NCBI GenBank assembly: GCA_945883235.1
Contig: CAMCXF010000002.1
Coordinates: forward strand, 62,001 to 126,000
Direction: 5' to 3'
DNA length: 64,000 bases
From: Phenylobacterium deserti
Lineage (GTDB): Bacteria; Pseudomonadota; Alphaproteobacteria; Caulobacterales; Caulobacteraceae
The notes beneath the pieces were generated by a model, which saw nothing but the letters and a program-made list of their open reading frames with translations, ran no database searches and had not been told where the DNA came from. Shown one piece after another: positions 26,873 through 36,969 of the stretch (positions are counted from its first letter, which is position 1; the number at the start of each line of letters is the position of its first letter). The position numbers and the translations under genes are program-made.

Positions 26873-27768
26873 CAGACTGGCGCGACACCCTGCCGCCAGT
26901 GCGCGGCAAACTGTTGCGCGACGAGGCGCTGGGCCCCTTCACCTGGTTCCGGGTTGGAGGCGCGGCAGATGTACTGTTCCTCCCGGCGGATCACGACGAT
27001 CTCGCGAGTTTCCTCAAGGGCTTGTCGGATGCGATCCCGGTAACTGTGCTGGGTGTCGGCTCCAACGTGATCATCCGTGATGGTGGCGTCGCGGGTGTGG
27101 TGATCCGGCTTGCCGGGCGCGCCTTCGCGGGCATTGAGATTGAGGGCAACCGGATCGTGGCGGGATCGGCGGCGCTTGATTCCGCTGTCGCCCGTGCCGC
27201 GGCCAAGGCCGGGCTGGCCGGGCTGGAGTTCTACGCTGGTATTCCGGGCACCATCGGGGGTGCTCTGACCATGAACGCTGGCTGCTATGGCGCGGAAACA
27301 AAAGACATACTGGTTTCCGCATGGGGCTATGACCGCACAGGCACCCGGCGCGAACTGGCCGTCCACGACTTCGGCTACACCTATCGCCACAGCGAAGCCC
27401 CTGCCGACATCATCTGGGTGGCCGCGACCTTTCAGGGCTACCCCGACGATCCGGCGGCGGTGCAGGCGCGCATGGACGAGATCACCACACGTCGCGAAAC
27501 CACCCAGCCGATCCGCGAAAAGACCGGCGGCTCCACCTTCAAGAATCCTCCTGGCCATTCGTCCTGGAAACTTGTGGACGAGGCCGGCTGGCGAGGAAAG
27601 CTTCACGGTGGAGCGATGTTCTCGCCGCTGCATTCCAACTTCATGATCAACTCCGGGACGGCGACCGCTTCCGATCTGGAGGGCCTGGGTGAAGCGGTCC
27701 GAGCTGATGTGAAGGCGAAAATGGGCATCGATTTGCAGTGGGAGATCAAGCGGATCGGGCGGGCGTAA
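26869..27768 (+). CDS. murB: UDP-N-acetylenolpyruvoylglucosamine reductase MurB
   Basis: FAD enzyme of 299 aa reducing enolpyruvyl-UDP-GlcNAc to UDP-MurNAc. [12 protein letters not shown] and [12 protein letters not shown] are FAD-binding blocks; [18 protein letters not shown] is the core; GSTFKNPPG holds the catalytic serine, followed by [13 protein letters not shown] and HSNFMIN. GTG start coupled to murC. The shorter architecture without the E. coli-type loop fits the type II group. Confidence 0.95.
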   Translation: MTDWRDTLPPVRGKLLRDEALGPFTWFRVGGAADVLFLPADHDDLASFLKGLSDAIPVTVLGVGSNVIIRDGGVAGVVIRLAGRAFAGIEIEGNRIVAGSAALDSAVARAAAKAGLAGLEFYAGIPGTIGGALTMNAGCYGAETKDILVSAWGYDRTGTRRELAVHDFGYTYRHSEAPADIIWVAATFQGYPDDPAAVQARMDEITTRRETTQPIREKTGGSTFKNPPGHSSWKLVDEAGWRGKLHGGAMFSPLHSNFMINSGTATASDLEGLGEAVRADVKAKMGIDLQWEIKRIGRA

Positions 27769-27790
27769 CCGCTGGCGAAACTGACTTGAG

Positions 27791-29122
27791 TTGACCGTAG
27801 TCATGGTGCCCGTGCTTCCGAGGGCCTACGGTGGGCAAATGCCGGATGGAACCGCAACGGCCCACCGCTACTGGCCCAAGCTCGCAACAACGCTCATCGA
27901 AGGATATGGGTTCGACACACTGCGTCGAGACGCCATGGCGGGTCTCACCGTCGCAATCCTGGCGCTGCCGCTTTCTATGGCCATCGCCGTCGCCTCGGGT
28001 GTTTCGCCCGACCGGGGAATCTATACCGCCATCATCGGTGGCTTCCTGGTGTCCGCCCTGGGTGGCAGCCGCTTCCAGATCGGCGGTCCGGCGGGTGCCT
28101 TCATCGTTCTGGTGGCCGCCACGGTGACGCGGTTGGGGATCGATGCGCTGATCCTCACGGTCCTGATGTCCGGGGCGATGTTGACCCTGATCGGTGTGCT
28201 CCGGCTGGGGTCACTGATCCGTTACATTCCATATGCGGTGACGGTGGGCTTCACCAGCGGCATCGCAGTGACCATCGCGCTGAGCCAGATCAAGGACCTG
28301 GCAGGCTTGAAGCTCGTAGGCACGGAGCCCGGCCCGGTGCTCCCGAAACTGTTCGTTCTGGGTCAGGCCCTGCCGACGTTTAACCCCGTGGCACTGGTCG
28401 TGGGCGCCGGCGTCGCGGCAACAATTCTGGGCCTTCGGAGGCTGCGGCCGGGATGGCCCGGGATGCTGGTTGCCGTCGTCGCGGCAACACTTGCAACGAC
28501 CTTGCTGCATCTGCCCGTTGAAACGATCGGCAGCCGGTTCGGCGGCATACCTCATGGATTGCCGATGCCGCATCTGCCGAAAATTTCCCTGGAAATGCTG
28601 ATGACGGTGTTTCCGGTGGCGCTCAGCTTCACCCTGCTGGGCGGCCTTGAGAGCCTGCTCTCGGCCAAGGTGGCGGACGGCATGACGGGGCGCGTGCACC
28701 GGTCGAACATGGAACTAGTGGCTCAAGGCGTCGCAAACATGGCCTCGGCGCTGTTTGGAGGGATCAGCGTCACCGGAACCATCGCGCGCACCGCTACCAA
28801 TATCCGGGCTGGCGCGCGAACCCCGGTCGCAGGGATGCTGCACGCGGTGTTCCTGCTGGGCTTCCTGGTCGTCGCAGCACCCCTGGCAAGCTATGTGCCG
28901 TTGGCGGCGTTGGCCGGCATCCTGGTTGTCGTGGCCTGGAACATGATCGAGCGGCGTGAGTTCGCCAGCCTGCTGACTCAATGGCGGCCTGCCATGGTCC
29001 TGCTAGCCACGTTCGGCCTGACCTTGCTTCACGATCTTACCGCCGGAATCATGGCCGGGTGTGGCCTCGCCGCCTTGTTCTGGATTGCCGCCAGGACGCG
29101 GCGGACCTTCACACGCTCTTGA
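27791..29122 (+). CDS. SulP-family anion transporter lacking a STAS domain
   Basis: Membrane protein of 443 aa with 10-12 helices. The family block [20 protein letters not shown], followed by [20 protein letters not shown] and [13 protein letters not shown], is typical of SulP sulfate/bicarbonate/dicarboxylate transporters. It ends after the last helix ([15 protein letters not shown]), so the usual C-terminal STAS domain is missing. Start uncertain: TTG 27791, ATG 27803 or ATG 27839; the first hydrophobic segment starts after residue ~45 in the longest form. Its position between murB and ddl is unusual for a dcw cluster. Substrate unknown. Confidence 0.85.
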   Translation: MTVVMVPVLPRAYGGQMPDGTATAHRYWPKLATTLIEGYGFDTLRRDAMAGLTVAILALPLSMAIAVASGVSPDRGIYTAIIGGFLVSALGGSRFQIGGPAGAFIVLVAATVTRLGIDALILTVLMSGAMLTLIGVLRLGSLIRYIPYAVTVGFTSGIAVTIALSQIKDLAGLKLVGTEPGPVLPKLFVLGQALPTFNPVALVVGAGVAATILGLRRLRPGWPGMLVAVVAATLATTLLHLPVETIGSRFGGIPHGLPMPHLPKISLEMLMTVFPVALSFTLLGGLESLLSAKVADGMTGRVHRSNMELVAQGVANMASALFGGISVTGTIARTATNIRAGARTPVAGMLHAVFLLGFLVVAAPLASYVPLAALAGILVVVAWNMIERREFASLLTQWRPAMVLLATFGLTLLHDLTAGIMAGCGLAALFWIAARTRRTFTRS

Positions 29123-29180
29123 CCGGACCGCTCGGCTCGGTCACCGCCAAGTCAGGATGCTCAATCAGCCCGAGTCGCTC

Positions 29181-30158
29181 ATGACCGCCCCCCTTGCCGG
29201 ACACCATATTGCCGTTCTCCTCGGGGGGCTTTCGTCCGAACGTGAGGTCAGTCTGGTCTCGGGTCGCGAGTGCGCCGACGCCCTCGAACGATTAGGAGCC
29301 ACGGTGACGCGCGTCGATGCCGGGCGCGATCTGGCTCAGGTGCTGGCCCGATTGAAACCCGACGTCTGTTTCAACGCGCTGCATGGTGCCTGGGGTGAGG
29401 ACGGTTGTGTCCAGGGGGTGCTGGAAACCTTGGGGCTGCCCTACACCCACTGCGGCGTTCTGGCCTCGGCGCTGGCCATGGACAAGGCCAAGTCCAAGGC
29501 GGTGCTGGCGGCGGCGGGCGTTGTGGTGCCGGGCGGCGGGCTGTTCAACCGCTTGGATGTGGCGGCTGCTCACGTCATGCCCCCGCCCTATGTGGTCAAA
29601 CCCAATGCCGAGGGATCGTCGGTCGGCGTTTTCCTGGTGTTCGAGGGAGCCAACAGCCCGCCGCAAGAGGTCGTGGCTCCGTCCTGGACGTTCGGAGACG
29701 AGGTCATGGTGGAGCCTTACATCCGGGGTCTCGAACTCGCCGTCGGCGTCCTGGGCGGCAAGGCGATGACGGTAACCGAAATAATTCCGGCCACAGGATT
29801 TTATGACTACGACGCCAAGTATGTTGCTGGGGGTTCGCAGCACATCGTTCCGGCCAGAATTCCACCTCATGTCTTTGAACAAGCTAAGAAACTGTCCGAG
29901 ATGGCGCACGCTGCGCTGGGGTGCCGGGGCGTGACCCGCTCAGACCTGCGTTATGATGATATTAACGACGTTTTGGTTCTACTGGAGGTCAACACCCAGC
30001 CGGGGATGACGCCGACCTCGCTCGTACCCGAGCAAGCTGCGGCGGGCGGGGTGGATTTCGACCAACTGGTGCTTTGGATCACGGAGGACGCTTATGCCCG
30101 CGGCAGTGCGGGGGGGATCGCAGACCGCGGCGAAACCTCGGGCGAAGACGCCCGCTAG
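29181..30158 (+). CDS. ddl: D-alanine--D-alanine ligase
   Basis: ATP-grasp ligase of 325 aa supplying D-Ala-D-Ala to Mur[21 protein letters not shown] at the N-terminus, [44 protein letters not shown] and the C-terminal [20 protein letters not shown] are signatures. The start at 29181 fits the family; an in-frame ATG at 29157 would add eight residues. Its last 65 bases overlap the ftsQ start region. Confidence 0.94.
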   Translation: MTAPLAGHHIAVLLGGLSSEREVSLVSGRECADALERLGATVTRVDAGRDLAQVLARLKPDVCFNALHGAWGEDGCVQGVLETLGLPYTHCGVLASALAMDKAKSKAVLAAAGVVVPGGGLFNRLDVAAAHVMPPPYVVKPNAEGSSVGVFLVFEGANSPPQEVVAPSWTFGDEVMVEPYIRGLELAVGVLGGKAMTVTEIIPATGFYDYDAKYVAGGSQHIVPARIPPHVFEQAKKLSEMAHAALGCRGVTRSDLRYDDINDVLVLLEVNTQPGMTPTSLVPEQAAAGGVDFDQLVLWITEDAYARGSAGGIADRGETSGEDAR

Positions 30159-30981
30159 TCCGACCCGGCGCCCCACGGCGAAGGCGGAGGGGGAACGTCG
30201 CAGCCTTACCCCTCAACATGTTCTGATGATCGCCGGCGGGGTTCTGACCCTGGCGCTGGCTGTCACCCTGGCGACGGGCGGGCGCGGGCAGCAGATCGCT
30301 GACGCCATCGGGTCGGGTGTGGACAGCCAGTTCGCCGGCGCGGGCTTTCGCCTGAACGCCGTCAAGGTGACCGGGGCCTCGGGGCTGGCCAAGCCGGACA
30401 TTCTGGCCGCCGCCGCCCTTGCCCGGGATCTGCCTTTGCTCGGCCTGGACCTCGACGCGGTCAAGGCGCGGGTTGAGACGGTGGGCTGGGTGCAGGAAGC
30501 GCGCGTCTCCCGAATGCTGCCTGACACCCTGCTGATTTCGGTCAAGGAACGCCGCCAGCTCGCGGTCTGGCAACACCAGGGCCGCAGTGTCGTGATCGAC
30601 GACCAGGGTCGGACAATCCCTGAAGCCGACCCCGCCCGTTTTCCGGGCCTTCCCCTTGTTGTAGGTGCCGGCGGGGCGCAGCACGCCGGCGAGATCTTGC
30701 CTCTGCTGGCGCAGCGTCCTGTCCTGATGTCGCATCTGGAAGCCTTGGTCCGGGTCGATGATCGTCGCTGGGATCTGCGCCTGAAGGACGGTTCCCTGAT
30801 CCAACTTCCGGCCGTCGATGAGGAGCAGGCGTTGGTCCGGCTGGAGCAGCTGGAAAAGCGCTCACACCTGATCGCGGTCGGCTTCGAGCGCATCGACCTG
30901 CGAAACCCCGATGCGGTGGCCTTCCGGCCGCGCGCCGCCCAGCCCCCCGCGCCCACCGCGCTGCTCGCCGATGGCGTGTAA
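30094..30981 (+). CDS. ftsQ: Cell division protein FtsQ
   Basis: Bitopic protein of 295 aa. A basic, Pro/Ala-rich cytoplasmic tail (1-42), one membrane helix (about 43-63), a POTRA domain starting at [14 protein letters not shown] (about 86-155), then the FtsQ beta domain ([15 protein letters not shown] near 226). It bridges FtsL/FtsB to other divisome parts. It overlaps ddl by 65 bases, which makes the ATG at 30094 tentative, but the cytoplasmic tail is usual in alphaproteobacteria. Confidence 0.92.
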   Translation: MPAAVRGGSQTAAKPRAKTPASPTRRPTAKAEGERRSLTPQHVLMIAGGVLTLALAVTLATGGRGQQIADAIGSGVDSQFAGAGFRLNAVKVTGASGLAKPDILAAAALARDLPLLGLDLDAVKARVETVGWVQEARVSRMLPDTLLISVKERRQLAVWQHQGRSVVIDDQGRTIPEADPARFPGLPLVVGAGGAQHAGEILPLLAQRPVLMSHLEALVRVDDRRWDLRLKDGSLIQLPAVDEEQALVRLEQLEKRSHLIAVGFERIDLRNPDAVAFRPRAAQPPAPTALLADGV

Positions 30982-30987
30982 GGACAA

Positions 30988-32367
30988 GTGACCGACCCCA
31001 TGTTGAAGACCGCAGCGCGTAGCCAGGATAACCGCCAGACCGAGCAGCGTAAGGCTGATCAACGCAAGGATGGGCGCGACGGGCTCAAGGCTGCGCTGGC
31101 TCCGCCCAAGGTCACCGCCGCGGTGGATCTGGGGGCGTCCAAGGTCACCTGCTTCATCATGAAGCCCGAGGGCGTGCATCGTGGTGACCGGACCCTGACC
31201 ACCTGCGGCGTCGGCTATGTGCAGTCACGCGGCATCCGCGGCGGCTCCATCGTCAATCTCGATGAGGCCTCCGCTGCCATCGCCCAGGCCGTGGAGCGCG
31301 CCGAGAACCTGGCCGGCGTCAATGTCCAGGGCGTGACCATAGCGACGGCCGGCGGAGCGTTGACCTCCACCCGCGTCACCGGCCGCGTCTCCATCGGTGC
31401 CCGGCCCATCGCGGACAACGATCTGGTCCGCGCGATCAGCAATGCTCTGGCCCAGATCAAGCTGCCGGGTCGACGCGCCATTCACATCCTGCCGATGAGC
31501 TGGGCGGTCGACGGGCAGGGCGGCGTGCGCGATCCCCGCGCCATGTTCGGAAAGACCCTGGGCGTCGAGCTGTTGGTGGTCTCCGTGGCCGAGACCGTCT
31601 TCAACACCCTGGGAGCCTGCGTCGAGCGGGCGCACCTGCAGCTGGACGGCGTGGTTGCTGCGCCCTTCGTTTCGGCGCTGGCCGCGCTGGAAGAAGACGA
31701 AATGGACCTGGGCTCCGTCTGCATCGACATGGGTGGCGGCTCGACCTCGGCGTCGGTGTTCCGGGGCGGCAGTCTGGTGCACGTCGAGACCGTGCCCGTG
31801 GGCGGCCAGCATGTGACCCAGGATATCGCGCGCGGCCTCTCGACCTCCATCGTCGGGGCCGAGCGCATCAAGACCCTGCACGGCTCGGCAATCGCCTCGG
31901 CCAATGAGGACCGCGAGATGATCGAGGCCCCGCCGCGTGGCGACGACCCCGGCGCCGGTCCGGTGATCGCGCCTCGCTCGCTGCTGAAGGGCATCATTGC
32001 GCCCCGCGTCGAAGAGACCCTCGAGCTGCTGCGCGACCGGTTAAAGGCCGCCGGCGCGCCCATCGAGCCGGGCGCGGGCCTGGTGCTGACCGGTGGCGCC
32101 AGTCAGCTGGCCGGGGTGCGCGAAGTGGCTGTCCGGGTGTTTGATCGCCCTGTGCGGCTGGGTCGTCCCCGCCGGGTGCCGCACCTGGCCGACGCGGCGT
32201 CAGGCCCGGCTTTCACCGCCTGCGCCGGCATCCTGCACCGCTCGGCCTTCGGCCCCCGCGAGGCGGTGTCGACCAAGCAGTTCTCGTCCACCAAGCTACT
32301 CCAGCCTCTGGACCCGAGGGCCAACCCGGTCGCCAAGGCGGCGGCTTGGTTGAGGGACAACCTCTAG
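30988..32367 (+). CDS. ftsA: Cell division protein FtsA
   Basis: Actin-like FtsZ membrane tether of 459 aa. TAAVDLGASKVTCFI is the phosphate-1 loop; CIDMGGGSTSASVF the phosphate-2 loop; LVLTGGASQLAGV the adenosine motif. The C-terminal KAAAWLRDNL is a membrane-binding amphipathic helix. GTG 30988 or ATG 31000 may be the start; both give an N-terminal charged extension of ~30 residues. In most relatives ftsZ follows directly; here 5.9 kb intervene. Confidence 0.95.
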   Translation: MTDPMLKTAARSQDNRQTEQRKADQRKDGRDGLKAALAPPKVTAAVDLGASKVTCFIMKPEGVHRGDRTLTTCGVGYVQSRGIRGGSIVNLDEASAAIAQAVERAENLAGVNVQGVTIATAGGALTSTRVTGRVSIGARPIADNDLVRAISNALAQIKLPGRRAIHILPMSWAVDGQGGVRDPRAMFGKTLGVELLVVSVAETVFNTLGACVERAHLQLDGVVAAPFVSALAALEEDEMDLGSVCIDMGGGSTSASVFRGGSLVHVETVPVGGQHVTQDIARGLSTSIVGAERIKTLHGSAIASANEDREMIEAPPRGDDPGAGPVIAPRSLLKGIIAPRVEETLELLRDRLKAAGAPIEPGAGLVLTGGASQLAGVREVAVRVFDRPVRLGRPRRVPHLADAASGPAFTACAGILHRSAFGPREAVSTKQFSSTKLLQPLDPRANPVAKAAAWLRDNL

Positions 32368-32389
32368 GGCAACCTGAACGCCCTCCGCC

Positions 32390-33886
32390 TCACTTCACCG
32401 CGATAAACACCGGATTGGCGTAGAACCACAGGTCGGACCAGGGGTCCTCGCCGGCGGTGTCGGGGGTGGGTTCCAGTTCCGCGCCGTTGGTGCCTCGAAC
32501 GCGCAGGTAGAGCGGGCCGGTGACGTTGCGGAGGGTGTGAACCATGGACAGGCGTTCGCCGTCGCGGGTCCAGTCCCGTGGGCCGAAGCGGCGCACGACA
32601 CGGGTGGTGGGGCTTTTGTCCGTCGTGCGATCTGCGGCGGGGCCGGTCACGTCGCCCAGGATCAGGTCAACGCGCGCAACTTCGGAGGTCTTGCCGTCGA
32701 CATTGGCACCGGCGGGGTCACGCAGGCGGATCACCACCGTGACGTCCGAGCCCGGGGCGACGTTGAGCATTCCGCCGATCTCGGCCTTGCCTTGCCCGTC
32801 AGCGGTCTGAACCGTGATCTCCAGTTCCGAGACCAGATCGCCCAGCACCGTGAACACCCGACCGTTCCTCAGGCCGTCCAGCACGTCGGCCGGCTGCTTG
32901 ACCGCCTTCACATAGGTCTTGGAATATTCGCCCGGCCAGAAGTCGCTGCCGCCCTCGGTATAGTGGCGATGGGAGTCCGAGGTTGACGTGATCCACCAAT
33001 GGCGGCCCTCGGCCAGCATGGAATCCCAGAACCCCCCCAGCCGCGCCGTCATCTGGTCATAGCCACCCATGGTCGGCGCGCGTCGGTAGGCTCCCCGGAA
33101 CGCGTCGTCGGGGTCAGCCTGGGCCTTGGCGTTCAGCGCCCCGGCCTGGTGACCAGGCGCGCCTTCCATGCCGATGGCCACCTGCGGCGCGGCGTCGTTC
33201 CAGTTGCGAAGCTCGCCCGGTGACACCTGGGTGTAGACCCCCACACCGGTCGCCGTCCGCGCCGGGTGGTTGGCGATCACCACGGGCGGGGCGGGGATCT
33301 CGGCCATGTACTTCAGCGCCTCAACCATCCGCGCCTCGGTGTTTCGGGCGGGGTCGACGGGCCAGGCGTCGCGGTGATCGTACCGGCTCTCGATGCCGAA
33401 CAGCACGTCGCGCTCGGCGGCGTTCTTCGGAACGATCACACTGGAGTGTTCGGCGCCGGGGGTGTTCAGCTCCATGCCATAGAACTGGATGACGCCCGGA
33501 TGCGCGCGGCGCGACTTGACGAGTTCGGGATAGGCCAGATCGCGAGTGACCTTCGAATGGTTCGGCCCGCCGTGATCGGTGGCGACCATCCACGACAGGC
33601 CGAACTTTGCGCCCATCGCCGTGTTGGTGGGGATCGGATACTTGGCGTCGCCCGCGATCACGGGTGTGGGGGGTAATTTGCCATCCGGATTGGCCGTGTA
33701 GCTGACGCTGTAGCGGCTGTGGACGTGATGGTCCCCCGCCAGCCACCGCCGCTTTGTCGGGTCGACCTTGACCGCCTTCGTTCCCTTTGGTGCCACAATC
33801 AGGTTCGGGTGTTGGCCCTCGTGGGCGACGCCCGTCCCCGGCAGACCCAAGGCGGCGACAACGAAAATACCCGCGAACCTGCGCAT
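32390..33886 (-). CDS. Exported PHP-type metallophosphoesterase (CehA/McbA-like)
   Basis: Protein of 498 aa with a signal peptide (1-21, cleavage near GVAHEG). The PHP metal-binding motifs are visible: GDHHVHSRYS (~51-60), ATDHGGPNHS (~104-113), ANHPAR (~204-209) and SDSHRHY (~302-308). PHP/CehA-type enzymes hydrolyse phosphate or carbamate esters using bound metals. A C-terminal beta-sandwich-like part follows. It is co-oriented with and 128 bases downstream of the TonB receptor, separated by a strong terminator-like hairpin. With the nearby phytase it may release phosphate from organic phosphates in the periplasm (inference). Confidence 0.82.
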   Translation of the reverse strand: MRRFAGIFVVAALGLPGTGVAHEGQHPNLIVAPKGTKAVKVDPTKRRWLAGDHHVHSRYSVSYTANPDGKLPPTPVIAGDAKYPIPTNTAMGAKFGLSWMVATDHGGPNHSKVTRDLAYPELVKSRRAHPGVIQFYGMELNTPGAEHSSVIVPKNAAERDVLFGIESRYDHRDAWPVDPARNTEARMVEALKYMAEIPAPPVVIANHPARTATGVGVYTQVSPGELRNWNDAAPQVAIGMEGAPGHQAGALNAKAQADPDDAFRGAYRRAPTMGGYDQMTARLGGFWDSMLAEGRHWWITSTSDSHRHYTEGGSDFWPGEYSKTYVKAVKQPADVLDGLRNGRVFTVLGDLVSELEITVQTADGQGKAEIGGMLNVAPGSDVTVVIRLRDPAGANVDGKTSEVARVDLILGDVTGPAADRTTDKSPTTRVVRRFGPRDWTRDGERLSMVHTLRNVTGPLYLRVRGTNGAELEPTPDTAGEDPWSDLWFYANPVFIAVK

Positions 33887-33907
33887 GAGCCCGACCCCTG
33901 ATCTCTA

Positions 33908-33948
33908 TTAAAGACCGCCCGCCCCGGAGAGACTTCCGGAGCGGGCGG
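33908..33948 (-). terminator. Rho-independent terminator after TonB receptor
   Basis: On the - strand CCGCCCGCTCCGGA pairs with TCCGGGGCGGGCGG with one mismatch, then TCTTTTAAT. It lies just 3' of the receptor gene and before the PHP gene, so the latter is either separately transcribed or fed by read-through. Confidence 0.75.
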
Positions 33949-34014
33949 CGCTCGTTACCTATACACAGAATATGACGCCCGCTTGACCCCGCGCCCCACC
34001 GGGACGCCCATGGT

Positions 34015-36780
34015 CTAGAAGGTGAAGTTGACCCCGGCGATGAAGCGGCGGCCAAACTTCTCGAATTCGATCGGATTGGCCGACACATCGCCGAAGCGCC
34101 GACCGCGATCATTGGTCAGGTTGACCGCGTCGAAGGTCACCTCGAAGTTGTCGTTGACGCGGTAGCGAGCCGAGAAGTCCAGCTCCTCGTCGCTGTCCCA
34201 GTAGACGTCGCCATTGGTGACCGGGACGGTCTTGCCGTTGAGCACCTGGTAGTCGCCCACACCCTGGCCCCAGGGGGTGCGGTACTGATAGGCCAGTCGC
34301 GCCGAGATGCCGTAGCGCTCGTAGTAGATCGAGACGTTGTAGGCCGTATCCGAGGCACCGGTCACCGGGATCCTGCGCTCCGGCACCACGCCTACGCCGG
34401 GTACGCGGAATTCGGTGTCGTTCAGGGTGATGTTGGCCTGAACGCCGAAGCCCTTGACCCAATCGGGCGCGCTGCTGTCTTCCAGGAACGGTTCGATTGA
34501 CTGGGCGATGGCCGCCTCGGCCCCGAGGATGTGGCCCTTGCCGCCGTTGCGAAGGGTGCTGAGCGTGTAGCCGGACCGGTCCAAGCCGCCGAAGTTCAGG
34601 GTGTCGCGGCCGAAGACGCCGGATTGGGTGAACAGCGCGTCCTTGATGTCCTTGTAGTAGACGCCCAGCGACAGGTAGCCGCCCGAGGCCATGTACCACT
34701 CATAGTAGGCGTCGACGCCGTAGGCCCGCTCAGGCTTGGCATCGGGATTGCCGCCCGAGATGGTCTGGGTGCTGTCATTGGCCACCAGATTGGGCCGCAG
34801 TTCGTCGAAGTCCGGCCGCGCCGCGCCGGTGGTGAAGCCCAGGCGCACCTTCATCTCGTCGTTGAGGTTCCAGTTGATGTGGGCGCTGGGGAACACCAGC
34901 ACCTGGTCATTGGTCGCTGTCACCAGGGTGTTGGCCGCGCCGACACCGCCGAAGGCCGTGCCGGTGTTCTTCACGCGCTCGATGCGGGCGCCGGCGACGA
35001 TGTTGCCCCAGTCCTGGGTCCAGGTGCCCTTGGCGTAACCCGCCAGGATTTCTTCCTGCACGCGGAAGAAGTTGGCATTGGTGTTCTGGCGGATGAGGAT
35101 CCCGGCCTTGAGCAGGTCGTTGGCGCGCTTGTCGACGGCGTCCTTCGAGAAGTAGTTGAAGTCGTAGCCCATAACGAGTTCGCCCTGAAAGGGCTTGAGG
35201 TTGCGGATCTGGTCGAAGTTGAAGCTCTGCCCGGCTGCGGTGATCTGGGCGATAGTCGCTGAGTAGAGCGTCTCCTCATGCTTCTTGGTGCGCGAGCCGA
35301 ACAGGCCGCCGAACTTCAGCTTGAAGGGCGATCCGAACATCTCGAACTCACGCTCGACGTCGAATTTGGCGGTGTAGGCGAAGGTCGGCTCACCGCCATC
35401 GGTGGTGGAGATGGAGACCGCGGGCGCCAGGAACGCATCGATGGATTGAACCGCCGCGCCGCGCGAGCGAACCGCTGTGGCTCCGGTTCCCGTCACCACG
35501 GTGCGGAAAAGTCGCACGATGTTGTTGTCGGGATCGGTGAAGTCATAGTCGACCGTGGGCCGGTCGGCGATCGCGGCGGGGCTCGCGAAATTGGAACGGG
35601 CCGGAGCATCCTGGCCGTCCTCGGCCTGGGTGTAGTTCAGCTTCCAGTTGACGTTCCAGTCGCTCCACAGGTGCTCACCGCTCAGGGTATTGGTCCAGGT
35701 GTACTCTGCGGTTTCCAGCGAGTTGAAGTTGGAGGTGATCTGCGCGCCGTAGACCGTGCCCTTCTGCGGGGTATTGCCGTTACAGATGTCGGCGAAGCCG
35801 CTGGTGGTCTGCGGCGCGACGACGGCCGGGCAGGCGACGGCGGCAGTGGTTGTCGCGCCGTTGTCCATCCGGAAGATGTAGTTGTTGCGCAGTTCTTCAT
35901 CGATGTAGGAGGTATAGATGGAGCTGATACCGACCTTGTTGTTGTCGTCGAATTCATACTCCACCTTGAACGTCCCGCCGATGTTCTGGCGCGTCAGGCG
36001 ATAGGGCTTGTTCTCGAACTCCCGCGCCCAGCGGCGGTCCTGGTTGCCGGGCCGCGCGTCGCGACCGTTGCCGGCGGTCTGGTAGGGGTCGGTCTCCCAG
36101 TTATCGGTGACCATGTTGCGGTGGTAGAAGGACCCGAGCGCCAGAACGCCAAGACGGCCATCCAGGAAGCGGTCGGACAGTATGAGCGAGACATCCGACT
36201 CCTCGCCGCCGCCCAGTTCCACGTAGCCCAGCGCCGCCTTGCCGGCGACGAACAGGCCGGAGCGGTCAAAGGCGCTGCGGGTGCGGATATCGACGTTGCC
36301 GGCGATGGTTTCGCCGGGCATGTCCGGGGTCACCGCCTTGGTCACCACGATCTGGCTGGCCAGCGCCGAGGGGATGTTGTCGAAGCGCGACTGGCGGCCC
36401 TCGGGGCTGACGATGGTCAGGCCGTCGAACGAGACCGTTGTCCAGTTGATCTTGGATCCACGCAGGTTGACGTAGCGGGCCTGGCCCTGGTCGCGCTCCA
36501 CGGCGACGCCCGGCAGGCGGCCGATGGCGAAGGCGATGTTCTGGTCAGGCAGGCGGCCCACCGCGTCGGCGGCGATAACGCTGACCAGCGAGGGGGATTC
36601 TTTCTGGATCAGGAGCGCTGCAGCCTGGGATTCTGCGATGGGTCGTCCGGTGACGACCACCTCGTCAACACTGGTCTCTGCCTCGGCGACCGCATCGGCC
36701 GCCATCGCGGGGTGAGCGGCAAGTGCCGTGAACATCGCTGCTCCGGCCATAAGAGCCGCGCGAGACGAAAATTTGAGCAT
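34015..36780 (-). CDS. TonB-dependent outer-membrane receptor (Caulobacter/Xanthomonas type)
   Basis: Receptor of 921 aa: signal peptide (1-27, ending PAMAAD), TonB box-like VDEVVVTGR (~38-46), plug domain (~50-165; PDQNIAFAIGRLPGVAVERD, YVNLRGSKINW), then a 22-strand barrel ending in GRRFIAGVNFTF with the terminal phenylalanine required for insertion. The plug pattern matches the TonB-Xanth-Caul family (TIGR01782). Substrate not readable; its divergent neighbour is a phytase, and co-location of such receptors with beta-propeller phytases is known, so phytate or a breakdown product is possible. It could equally import another substrate. Confidence 0.93.
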   Translation of the reverse strand: MLKFSSRAALMAGAAMFTALAAHPAMAADAVAEAETSVDEVVVTGRPIAESQAAALLIQKESPSLVSVIAADAVGRLPDQNIAFAIGRLPGVAVERDQGQARYVNLRGSKINWTTVSFDGLTIVSPEGRQSRFDNIPSALASQIVVTKAVTPDMPGETIAGNVDIRTRSAFDRSGLFVAGKAALGYVELGGGEESDVSLILSDRFLDGRLGVLALGSFYHRNMVTDNWETDPYQTAGNGRDARPGNQDRRWAREFENKPYRLTRQNIGGTFKVEYEFDDNNKVGISSIYTSYIDEELRNNYIFRMDNGATTTAAVACPAVVAPQTTSGFADICNGNTPQKGTVYGAQITSNFNSLETAEYTWTNTLSGEHLWSDWNVNWKLNYTQAEDGQDAPARSNFASPAAIADRPTVDYDFTDPDNNIVRLFRTVVTGTGATAVRSRGAAVQSIDAFLAPAVSISTTDGGEPTFAYTAKFDVEREFEMFGSPFKLKFGGLFGSRTKKHEETLYSATIAQITAAGQSFNFDQIRNLKPFQGELVMGYDFNYFSKDAVDKRANDLLKAGILIRQNTNANFFRVQEEILAGYAKGTWTQDWGNIVAGARIERVKNTGTAFGGVGAANTLVTATNDQVLVFPSAHINWNLNDEMKVRLGFTTGAARPDFDELRPNLVANDSTQTISGGNPDAKPERAYGVDAYYEWYMASGGYLSLGVYYKDIKDALFTQSGVFGRDTLNFGGLDRSGYTLSTLRNGGKGHILGAEAAIAQSIEPFLEDSSAPDWVKGFGVQANITLNDTEFRVPGVGVVPERRIPVTGASDTAYNVSIYYERYGISARLAYQYRTPWGQGVGDYQVLNGKTVPVTNGDVYWDSDEELDFSARYRVNDNFEVTFDAVNLTNDRGRRFGDVSANPIEFEKFGRRFIAGVNFTF

Positions 36781-36789
36781 ATTATTAAT

Positions 36790-36810
36790 CCCCGATTGAT
36801 TGAATTGGGG
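36790..36810 (-). promoter_or_regulatory. Hairpin covering the receptor ribosome-binding site
   Basis: In the receptor mRNA, CCCCAAUU pairs with AAUCGGGG-type sequence (eight pairs, one wobble, five-base loop). The 3' arm GGGGA, about nine bases before the ATG at 36780, is the only Shine-Dalgarno candidate, so the hairpin would mask it. Confidence 0.4.
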
Positions 36811-36824
36811 CTTAATTCTGTATT

Positions 36825-36842
36825 TTGACGGTTCAGCGACAG
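36825..36842 (-). promoter_or_regulatory. Possible Pho box
   Basis: On the - strand CTGTCGC-TGAA-CCGTCAA, two 7-mers with the 11-base period of PhoB sites (consensus CTGTCAT-N4-CTGTCAT), 10 of 14 positions matching, 45-62 bases upstream of the receptor start. Confidence 0.4.
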
Positions 36843-36969
36843 TTTTGTCACCTTATCAAGAACCGCTGGTTATTCTCATCGATGTGTTGCCGAGATCACA
36901 GATTGATAATGCGCGACAAACAAATGATCGACGAAATTTCTAGCTGCACTCATTGCCGGAAATCATCTG

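Larger units (their letters stand above)
36781..36969. promoter_or_regulatory. Divergent promoter region, TonB receptor / phytase
   Basis: 189 AT-rich bases between two divergent starts. They hold a Pho-box-like site (36825-36842) and a hairpin next to the receptor start codon (36790-36810). Confidence 0.6.

Noticed and set aside
35278-36828. A 516-codon + strand open frame opposite the TonB receptor
   Set aside because: The receptor on the other strand has full family features; the opposite frame is compositionally abnormal.
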